NCBI RefSeq assembly: GCF_014650875.1
Contig: NZ_BMVU01000029.1
Span: 47,628-111,627, forward strand
Source of the DNA: Streptomyces minutiscleroticus
Lineage (GTDB): Bacteria; Actinomycetota; Actinomycetes; Streptomycetales; Streptomycetaceae
Reading direction: 5' to 3'
Length of the DNA: 64,000 nucleotides
Each line of letters begins with the position of its first letter. Position 1 is the first letter of the stretch. The notes beneath the pieces are model-generated. The model searched no databases and was not told where the DNA came from. It saw only the letters and a list, made by a program, of their open reading frames with translations. Position numbers and translations under genes: made by a program. This document shows, in pieces, positions 16,242-23,513 of this stretch.

Positions 16242-17163
16242 GGCGTTTCCGCGGCCGTCCGCCGGCGCGGTACGCACGTCCGCCGAGGCGGCTCCTCCCG
16301 TTCCGCCCGGCCCCGTCCTCCGCGCCGCTGTGCGCGGCCCTCCGCCGTTCCGGCCCTGGCCCCGCTCCCCGCGAACGCGAACCGTCCGACGGCGCGTGTG
16401 CGCGTGCACACCCCGGCATGAGCGTCCGGCATAGTCCGGCATGGGTCCGGAGTGGAGCACCGGCGCACCGCGGACCGCTGCGGAGCGGGACGCGCCGCCC
16501 CGCGCCCCGCTCGCCCCGGCGCGGTACGGAACGACTTGACCGAGGACCGGCGCCCTCACCGGTCGGCGAGGCCGAATCCCTGACGGGGCGTCAGGGCCGG
16601 CGTTTCGGCCGGCCATCGGGGCCGCCGCCTCCGGCCGGTCATGGGCGGCGGTATCCCGGCCGATCATGCATACCGGCATCCCGGCAGGCCGGGGACGCCG
16701 GCATCCCGGCCGGTCGTGGACAGGGGATGCCGACCCCCCGACCGGTCGCGGAGATCGGTGTTCCGTCCGTGGCGACCGGCCCCAACCGCGGAGAACCGCC
16801 CGAAGAAAGCAAGCCGGCCCCCACTCCTCATGACGGGCCTTCCCCTCGTAACGGTGTACGTGCCGCACATCCGCCACAGACGCACCACAGGTGCACCACA
16901 GGTGAGTCGCGGCCACGCGGGCCCCGCCTTCCTCGACCCCCTGTTCGACGGATCGACCATTCCCGCTCCACCTGCGAATCCGCCCCGGTTCAGAGCGCGT
17001 TCGGAAATTCGTGACCGTCGGTCCCGTCCGATTCACTGACGGGCCCGAACCGCCTTCGCGCCGTGCTTCAGCAAGCGCTTACTTGAAACGATTCACGCAA
17101 GCGGTCCGTGCAAGTGGTCGACGATGTCGCGGGGAGGTCCCGGCTGTGGGGGGCGACAGGGGT
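16242..17163. other. Long non-coding stretch between tRNA-Val and the decayed transporter gene
   Basis: About 920 bases with no believable gene; open frames here are low-complexity Arg/Pro/Gly translations with no domain. Bases 16600-16730 carry imperfect repeats built on CCGGC(C/A)GGTCATG and GGCATCCCGGC. The right end (17072-17095) carries LacI-type operator candidates. This much empty DNA is unusual in the window and fits gene loss. Confidence 0.55.
17072..17095 (+). promoter_or_regulatory. Two adjacent LacI-family operator-like palindromes
   Basis: AAGCGCTT (17073-17080) is a perfect 8-bp palindrome inside CAAGCGCTTACTTG. TGAAACGATTCA (17084-17095) is a near-palindrome with the central CG typical of LacI/GalR operators. 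They lie about 70-90 bases before the start of the decayed sugar-binding protein gene, where such a regulator would act. No LacI-type gene is in the window. Confidence 0.4.
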
Positions 17164-18055
17164 GTGGAGAGGCGGACGGTGCTCAAGACGGTCGGCGCCT
17201 CGCTGACCACGCTGGGGCTGGCCGCCGCGACGGGGTGCGGCGGCGGCAGCGGTACGGGGGCGGGACGGTCGCCAACCGCTGCGCCTGGTGGGGTTCGGAG
17301 GACCGGGCCAAGCGGATCAACCAGTCCGTCGAGCTCTTCGAGAAGAAGTATCCGAAGACCAAGGTGAAGACGGACTTCCAGGATTGCGTCGCCTTCTGGG
17401 AGAAGTTCCAGACGCAGGCGGCCGGTGGGAATTCGCCGGACGTTTTCCAGAACTCCGTCACTTTCCTGCGGAAGTACGACAAGAGAGGCTTTCTGCTCGA
17501 TCTCAAGTCGCAAATAGACGTGGGCAATCCGAGCATGGACGGTTTTCGGAACGGTGTCGAGAAGGTGGGGCAGGTCGACGGAGAGCAGGTCGGCATTCCG
17601 GCCGGCGCCAACACCGTGTCCCTGGTGATCGACAAGAAGGTCCTCGACAAGGCGGGCGTCGAGCCGGAGCGGGGCTGGACCTGGGACGAGTTCTCCGACG
17701 CCCTGAAGAGGATCCACGACACCCGGAACGTGGCGGGCGACACCGGCTGCTTCGGCATCATGTACCTCTACGACCTGTATCCGCGTCAGAACGGGAAGGC
17801 GTTCTTCACGAAGGACGGACTCGGCTTCAGCCAGGCCGACCTGACGGAGTGGCGGACCGACGGCTGCAACCGCGTGAAGGCCGGCCTCGTCACCGACCCC
17901 AAGAAGGTCGAGCAGGTCAAGCCCAAGTCGGCGCTCGCCCCGGGCTTCGCGGCCGCCGAGTTCACCTGGGACAACTTCGCGGTGCGCTACGACTCGGAGG
18001 GCGACAGCACCTACGTCCTCGCACCCATCCCGATCGGCGGCGAGGGCACCGGCCT
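17164..18055 (+). pseudogene. Sugar ABC transporter substrate-binding lipoprotein, truncated and frameshifted
   Basis: GTG 17164 begins a Tat/lipoprotein signal peptide (RRTVLKTVGASLTTLGLAAATGC, lipobox Cys near residue 24). The frame breaks in the G-run at about 17257-17265, where one base appears lost. The next frame then gives a typical family-1 sugar-binding protein (AWWGSEDRAKRINQSVELF, NTVSLVIDKKVLDKAG, WTWDEFSDALK, EFTWDNFAV, LAPIPIGG). It stops being SBP-like after GGEGTG near 18055, where about the last third should follow; instead lyase sequence begins. Cys residues occur at four sites of the mature part, unusual for an exported binding protein. No permease genes follow. Confidence 0.8.
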
Positions 18056-19893
18056 GCTGCGCGAGGCGGTCAAGGGCGTCACCGGGCTGCGCCGTGACCC
18101 GGGCGCCGCCGTGCAGGCCGCGCAGTTCGCGGGGGAGAGGCTGCCCGACCCCTCGACCTGGGACCAGCGGGTCACCACCCGGCTCCAGTACATCCCCGAG
18201 CGGGCGACTACACCCTCTCCCAGTTCTCCGCCGACGGCTTCACCCTGCGCAAGCGCACCGGGAAGGGGCACGGCTGGATCGGCGCCGGCGGCGGCCGCCG
18301 GGTTCGGCTACGTCGGCGGCCCGAGCGGCGGGTTCTCCTCCGGCCTGCGCGACTTCTGGGAGAAGTTCCCCGCCCAGCCGGACGTCCGCGACGCCCACAC
18401 CGACGAGGCCGAGGTCACCCGCTGGCTCTGGTCGCCCGAGGCCCAGCCCATGGACCCGCGCTTCTACCACGACGGCATGGGCCAGGACACGTACGCGCGG
18501 CAGACCGAGGGCCTCGACATCACCTACGAGGACTACGAGCCCGGCTTCGGCACCCCCTACGGCATCGCCCGCACCAGCGAACTGCTCTTCTGGGCCAACG
18601 CCCCGACGCCCGCGCCGGAGAAGCCGGCCGAGCAGGTCGCGGCCGTCCGCGTGCCGCCGCAGCTCGCCGCCCCGCCCGCGCAGCTCATCGGGGCCGGGGT
18701 CTTCGGTCCCGGCCTGTACTCCGAGCCCGGCCGCTCCCCCCGGCCAAGGCGAGGATCGAGGACCACCTGGACTTCCTCTTCACCTACTACAAGGACCAGG
18801 TGGAGCAGCGCCGCTGGTACGGCTTCCGGGGCTACGGCGACGTCATGCACAGCTACGACACGGTCCGCCACCAGTGGCGCTACGACGTGGGCGGCTACGC
18901 CTGGGACAACTCCGAGCTCTCGCCCGACCTGTGGCTGTGGTTCGCCTGCCTGCGCTCGGGCCGCGCGGAGGTCTTCCGCTTCGCCGAGACGATGACCCGG
19001 CACACCGGCGAGGTCGACGTCCACCACCTCGGCGAGCGGGCGGGCCCCGGCACCCGGCACGGCGTGCAGCACTACGCCGACAGCGCCAAGCAGCAGCGCA
19101 TCGCCAGCACCACCTACCGGCGCCACTACTACTTCCTCACCGGCGACGAGCGCGTCGGCGACCTCATGCACGCCAACGTCGACTGCGACGAGACCTTCCT
19201 CGTGCTCGACCCGATCCGCAAGATCCGCACCGAGCCCTGCACGCCCGACCGGCACGCGCTGTCCATCGGCTTCGGCACCGACTGGAGCGGCCTGGCCTCC
19301 GCCTGGCTGACCGGGTGGGAGCGCAAGGGGCCCAAGCGGGAGAAGGCCAGGGCGCGCGTGCTGTCCACCCTGGAGACGATCGCCGCGCAGCCCAACGGCT
19401 TCGTCCAGGGCAGCGGCCTGTACGACCTCGGCACCGGGAGGTTCGCGGTCGCCTCCGAGCCGGTGGTGTCCGTCTCCCACCTGTCGGCGGTCTTCGGCCT
19501 CAACGAGCTGTGCGCCGAGCTGATCGACCTCGTCGACATGCCCGCGTTCGAGGAGGCGTACCTGGACTACTGCCGCTACTTCAACGCCACCAAGGCGCAG
19601 CAGAAGGAGCGGTACGACCCGGACTTCGGCTCCCTGCTGCTGTTCCAGGGCCACTCGCGGCTCGACGCGTACGCGGCCGTCAGGACCGGCGACGAGGCGC
19701 TCGCCAGGCGGGCCTGGGAGAAGTTCTACGACCGCGACGGCTCCAAGGAGTCCCAGCCCTGGGTCACGGAGAAGCTGACGGGGCCGGTCACGCTCGTGCC
19801 GGGCGGCGAGGCGGGCTGGGTCTCCACCAACGACACCGCGCTCTACGGCTGGCCGCCATCGAGAACCTGGCGCTGCTGGGGGACAGGATGCCG
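18056..19893 (+). pseudogene. RIFT-barrel / exo-rhamnogalacturonan-lyase-like protein, 5'-truncated with several frameshifts
   Basis: In frame with the upstream remnant, sequence from LREAVKGVTGLRRDP onward matches the middle and C-terminal part of large Streptomyces Tat-exported RIFT-barrel proteins of the exo-rhamnogalacturonan lyase type (WIGA, FGYVGGPSGGFSSGLRDFW, WLWSPEAQPMDPRFYHDGMG, YAWDNSELSPDLWLWFA, GFGTDWSGLASAWL). The coherent protein needs frame changes at about 18194, 18290, 18740 and 19848; all but the compensating one look like one-base losses in short runs. The N-terminal third and any signal peptide are missing and no proper stop follows GDRMP. It cannot make a working enzyme. 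The family name is from memory of homologues. Confidence 0.75.
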
Positions 19894-20027
19894 TGGCCCG
19901 TGGCCCAAGGGCCGTGGTCCCCGGTCCGTGCGCCCCGCCGACCCTTTGGCCGGCGGGCATGGAGGACCGGGGACGTGCCGGGCGTATCGGGGGGCGTGGG
20001 CGCCGCCCTGAGGGGCACCCACGCCGC

Positions 20028-20486
20028 ATGGACTGGACGCACTACCGCTTCCACAGTGAGTGGCCCCTCGCCGCACCGCCCGCCGCCGTCCACGCCGTCC
20101 TCGCCGACGTCGAGGCGTACCCGCGGTGGTGGCCCCAGGTGCGCGAGGTGACCCGGCTCGACGACCGCAGCGGGAGGCTGCGCGTCCGCTCGCTCCTCCC
20201 GTACGACCTGGAGTTCACCGCGCGGGAGGAGCGGCGCGACCCGGCCGCGGGGGTCCTGCAGATCACGATGGACGGCGACCTCGACGGCCGGGCCCGCTGG
20301 ACGGTCGTCCCGGCCGCCCGCGGCACCCTGGTCCGCTACGACCAGGAGGTCGACGTCGCCAAGCCGCTGCTGCGCCGCCTCGCCGTGCCCGGACGGCCGC
20401 TGTTCCGCGCCAACCACGCCCTGATGATGCGCGCCGGACGGCGCGGACTGGCGGCCCGGCTGCGCGCGGTCCGCGCCGCGGTTTGA
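20028..20486 (+). CDS. SRPBCC / polyketide-cyclase-like protein
   Basis: ATG 20028 starts a 152-aa protein of the START/Bet-v1-like fold: WPLAAPPAAVHAVLADVEAYPRWWPQV is the usual opening of these hydrophobic-pocket proteins, followed by alternating beta strands and a long C-terminal helix region (HALMMRAGRRGLAARLRAVRA). The ligand is unknown. It ends 40 bases before tRNA-Val copy 2, and that tRNA's -35 box overlaps its stop codon. It is intact, unlike the gene before it. Confidence 0.85.
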   Translation: MDWTHYRFHSEWPLAAPPAAVHAVLADVEAYPRWWPQVREVTRLDDRSGRLRVRSLLPYDLEFTAREERRDPAAGVLQITMDGDLDGRARWTVVPAARGTLVRYDQEVDVAKPLLRRLAVPGRPLFRANHALMMRAGRRGLAARLRAVRAAV

Positions 20487-20512
20487 ACCGAGGGCGCCGG
20501 GACCTGTATGGT
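20483..20512 (+). promoter_or_regulatory. Promoter of tRNA-Val(CAC) copy 2
   Basis: TTGAAC (20483-20488) and TATGGT (20507-20512) are spaced by 18 bases; the tRNA begins 13 bases after the -10. The -35 overlaps the preceding stop codon. Confidence 0.6.
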
Positions 20513-20525
20513 TCAGTGCGTTCCC

Positions 20526-20597
20526 GGGCGATTAGCTCAGTGGGAGAGCGCTTCGTTCACACCGAAGAGGTCACTGGTTCGAACCCAGTATCGCCCA
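20526..20597 (+). tRNA. tRNA-Val(CAC), copy 2
   Basis: Same cloverleaf as the copy at 16120 (acceptor GGGCGAT / ATCGCCC, anticodon CAC, discriminator A), with T instead of C in the D-loop. The two copies form 72-bp direct repeats 4.4 kb apart. Confidence 0.97.
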
Positions 20598-20607
20598 CCC
20601 GGAGAAG

Positions 20608-20636
20608 GCCGGTCCGTTCCCGACGGACCGGCTTTT
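20608..20636 (+). terminator. Intrinsic terminator after tRNA-Val copy 2
   Basis: A perfect 10-bp stem (20608-20617 with 20623-20632), 5-base loop and a TTTT tract: a classical terminator 10 bases past the tRNA. Confidence 0.85.
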
Positions 20637-20729
20637 CGCGTGCCCGGACCCGGCCCGGCGGCACACCGGACCGTACGGAGGACGCCGTTCAGCCGGCCCG
20701 GCCGGAGGGGCCGTGCCCGGCCGGAGGGC

Positions 20730-21455
20730 CTAGGCGGCCGCCCGCAGTCCCGGGCGCAGGGGCCACGCCGGGTCCACCGTCTCCTCCGAGCCGCTGCGCG
20801 CGAACCACGCCTGCAGGCCGCGCGCCTGCCCCGCGTGCCACACGGCCTGCAGCGTGTGCAGCTCCGCCGGGGACAGCCGCCCGAGGCGGGAGGCGAAGCG
20901 GCGCCCCACCGCGCGGACGACCTCCAGCGCGGCCAGCGCGTCCGCCCCCGCGTCGTGCGCCCCGTCGAGCGTCACGTCGTAGTGCGCGCACAGGTCGGTG
21001 AGCGTGCGGCGGCCCTTGCGGTAGCGGTCCAGGTGCTTGTCCAGCACCCGCGGGTCGAGCACGCACAGCGGCGCGGTCTCGAACCAGCGGTCCAGGGCGG
21101 CGGCCCGGTGGCGGCGCAACTCCCGGTCGAGGAGCGTCAGGTCGAAGGGCGCGTTCATCACCACGACCGGCCGCCCTGCCGCGCTCTGCTCGGCCAGCTT
21201 GCGCACGACCTCCTCCATCACCGGCGACGGCCAGCGGCCGTCGTGCCGCAGCCGCTCCTCCGTCAGTCCGTGCACCGCCGTCGCCGCGGCGGGGACCGGG
21301 ACCCCCGGGTTCACCAGCCAGCGGGTCACCAGCGGCCGGTCGCCCGGGGCGTGCTGGACGACGACGGCGGCCGACACGATCCGGTCGGTCTCCACGTCCA
21401 CTCCCGTGGTCTCGGTGTCGAACGCCGCCAGGGGGCCCTCGTACCAGCACGTCAT
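20730..21455 (-). CDS. DEDDh 3'-5' exonuclease (DnaQ/epsilon-like)
   Basis: The 241-aa protein has the four catalytic acids and the His of RNase-T/DnaQ enzymes in order: FDTETTGVD (ExoI), NAPFDLTLLDREL (ExoII) and HDAGADALAAL (ExoIII, H and D). It should remove 3' nucleotides from DNA or RNA with two metal ions. Start ATG 21455 follows GAGGAG by 10 bases. About 60 residues follow the nuclease domain (LSPAELHTLQAVWHAGQARGL), a tail seen in streptomycete copies. It stands alone, divergent from the DUF4365 gene, and is not a polymerase subunit fusion. Confidence 0.92.
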   Translation of the reverse strand: MTCWYEGPLAAFDTETTGVDVETDRIVSAAVVVQHAPGDRPLVTRWLVNPGVPVPAAATAVHGLTEERLRHDGRWPSPVMEEVVRKLAEQSAAGRPVVVMNAPFDLTLLDRELRRHRAAALDRWFETAPLCVLDPRVLDKHLDRYRKGRRTLTDLCAHYDVTLDGAHDAGADALAALEVVRAVGRRFASRLGRLSPAELHTLQAVWHAGQARGLQAWFARSGSEETVDPAWPLRPGLRAAA

Positions 21456-21624
21456 ACGCACCCAACTCCTCGTTCGCCCACGGCAGTCGGCGTACCGCCC
21501 CCTGCCCGATTCGGTGATACCCGGGCTGTTTGCGCCGTACGCCGGAAGGAGACAACACAGATACGGGTCTTCGCAGTTCAGCGGCTCGTACGGGGATTCA
21601 CCGGCTGGGAAAGGCTGTGGGACG

Positions 21625-22191
21625 ATGGAGCTCGCGCAGCCCGAGCGGGGCGGGCTGCTGCCCGGACGGACATCACCGCAGCGCGGCACGCTCGCCACCA
21701 CCGCCTGCATGGAGACACTGCAGGTGGGCTATCTGCACGCCGTCGCGGCCGCGGCCGGCTGCTCCCTGTCCCAGCCCTTCCCGGACAACGGCATCGACTG
21801 GCACGTCAGCCACAGCGCCCCCGGGCACACGGTCGACGACGAGGTCACCATCAAGGTGCAGCTCAAGTGCACCTACCAGATACCTCCTGATCCGCCGGGG
21901 CCCGCCTTCTCCTTCACGCTCGACAACGACCACCTGGCGAAGCTGGCCCGCACGCCGGTCACGGTGCACAAAATACTGGTCGTGATGCTCGTGCCCCGGT
22001 CGCAGGACGACTGGCTGCGCGCCGGCCACGACCGCCTCGACCTGCGCCACTGCTGCTACTGGACCAACCTCGCCGGACACCCGGTCACGGGCCGGCGCAG
22101 GACCACCGTGCGGATACCGACCTCGCGCATCTTCGACGACCGGGCGCTCTGCGAGATCATGACGCGGGTCGGGACGGGAGGCAGACCGTGA
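21625..22191 (+). CDS. DUF4365-like protein (PD-(D/E)XK-type fold)
   Basis: ATG 21625 gives a 188-aa protein that I recognise as DUF4365-like. NGIDWHVSH and TIKVQLKCTY match the Asp and the Q-x-K block of the restriction-endonuclease-like PD-(D/E)XK fold, with Gln where the Glu of active nucleases often sits. The rest is beta-rich (FTLDNDHLAKLA, HKILVVMLVP, TVRIPTSRIFD). Nuclease activity is not certain. Its stop overlaps the next start by GTGA, so the two proteins are made together. Confidence 0.65.
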   Translation: MELAQPERGGLLPGRTSPQRGTLATTACMETLQVGYLHAVAAAAGCSLSQPFPDNGIDWHVSHSAPGHTVDDEVTIKVQLKCTYQIPPDPPGPAFSFTLDNDHLAKLARTPVTVHKILVVMLVPRSQDDWLRAGHDRLDLRHCCYWTNLAGHPVTGRRRTTVRIPTSRIFDDRALCEIMTRVGTGGRP

Positions 22192-23411
22192 TCCACCACC
22201 CGACGCAGGAACCGCCGCGCGGCGCCCGGCCCCACCCCGCCGACGAGCCGGGCCCCTGGGAGCAGCCGCCGTGCCCCGACCGGGTCGACCCGGCCGTGCT
22301 CGGCGCGCTGCTGCTCCGGCACGGCTGGCGGCGCCGGGGCGGAGCCGCCGGACGCTATGGCCGCTGGACCCCGCCGGGCCCGGGCGGAGGCGGCGTCAGC
22401 CTCCTCGTGCCGGAGAGCCGCGCCTTCCCCGACAGCGAGGACCTGCTCGCCGAGGCGCTCACGGCGCTCGCCCGCAGCGGTACGCCCTCCGCGCGCGAGG
22501 TGCTGGTCGGCCTCGCCGTGCCCAGCGACGAGATCCGCTGGTGGCGCGACGTGCCGTCCGGGCCCGCGGGCGCCGCGCCCTGGACGGTCGAGGAGGAGCT
22601 GCGCTCGGCCGCCCGCCGGATGCTGCTCGCCGCGGCCCTCGCCGCCCGCGCGCGGGCCGGCTACTACGGCGCCCGGCACCGCAGGGCCGCCGCCGCGTCC
22701 CTGGAGGAGGTGCTGGTCGGGCCCGCGCCCGGCGGGCGTCGGCTCACCGCGTTCGTGCCCGTCGACCCCGGCCGCCCGCTCGCGGTCCGGCTCCACCAGG
22801 CGCTGTACGCGGCCCGCGAGGCGACCGACTACCGGCGGGCCACCGGCAGCCCGGACGCCTTCGACGCGGCCGTCGGGGCGGGCGTCAGCCACGAGCTGAC
22901 GGAGGCGATCGTCGCCCTGGTCCGCGGCACCGAGGGAGCCCGGATCGCGGTCGGATGGGCGCCCTCCGCGGGCGTCCCCGAGGGCTGCGCCGCCCCCGCC
23001 GAGCCCGTCGAGTTCTCCCCCGGCGACCTGCCCGCGCTGCGCGAGGCCGGCGCCCGCTACCTGCGCGGGGAGCCGCCCGTACCGGTCCACCTCACCGGGA
23101 CGGTGGTGCGGCTGCGCCGGGCGGGCGCGCGCGGGCCGGGCGCCGTGCGGATGCGCGTCATCGCCGGGGCCGAGATCCCGCACGTACGGATGACGCTCGA
23201 CGAGGAGGCGTACCGTACGGCCGTCCACGCGCACCTGTCCGGGCTGCCGGTGCGGGTGCGCGGGCGGCTGGAGAGCCGGGGCGGCTTCCGGCGGCTGACC
23301 GGGGCCTGCGAGGTGGTTCCCGTGCAGGTGGACGAGGCCGAGCGGGACCGGCTGACGAAGTCGCTGCAGGAGCATCCGGAGTACGGCGGGGAGCCGGACG
23401 ACGGGGAGTGA
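22188..23411 (+). CDS. Hypothetical protein coupled to DUF4365 gene, 407 aa
   Basis: The GTG at 22188 overlaps the upstream TGA. The product has a Pro-rich N-terminus, a compact module (LGALLLRHGWRRRGGAAGRYGRWTPP), an alpha-helical Ala/Arg-rich middle (EEELRSAARRMLLAAALAARARAGYYGARHRRAAAAS) and a C-terminal beta-rich part (VPVHLTGTVVRLRRAG, VRVRGRLESRGGFRRLTGA) that looks like an OB-like or small beta-barrel module. No membrane segments or catalytic motifs. I do not recognise a family. Coupling suggests it is a partner of the DUF4365 protein. Confidence 0.75.
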   Translation: MIHHPTQEPPRGARPHPADEPGPWEQPPCPDRVDPAVLGALLLRHGWRRRGGAAGRYGRWTPPGPGGGGVSLLVPESRAFPDSEDLLAEALTALARSGTPSAREVLVGLAVPSDEIRWWRDVPSGPAGAAPWTVEEELRSAARRMLLAAALAARARAGYYGARHRRAAAASLEEVLVGPAPGGRRLTAFVPVDPGRPLAVRLHQALYAAREATDYRRATGSPDAFDAAVGAGVSHELTEAIVALVRGTEGARIAVGWAPSAGVPEGCAAPAEPVEFSPGDLPALREAGARYLRGEPPVPVHLTGTVVRLRRAGARGPGAVRMRVIAGAEIPHVRMTLDEEAYRTAVHAHLSGLPVRVRGRLESRGGFRRLTGACEVVPVQVDEAERDRLTKSLQEHPEYGGEPDDGE

Positions 23412-23513
23412 GCGAGAACCGTTTCGCGGGGGCGGCCCCGGGCTCGGTACGATCGCCTGTACTGCGCGCGCAGCACGACCTGTGCGCGTCCCCCTTCCAG
23501 GCAGGAGAGACCG

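Noticed and set aside
16131..17036. Minus-strand 301-codon frame over the tRNA-Val and the empty region
   Set aside because: It overlaps a tRNA and a perfect terminator and has no recognisable domain.
20028..20486. SRPBCC gene as the C-terminus of the broken lyase
   Set aside because: It has its own start, a complete Bet-v1-like fold and no similarity to the lyase.
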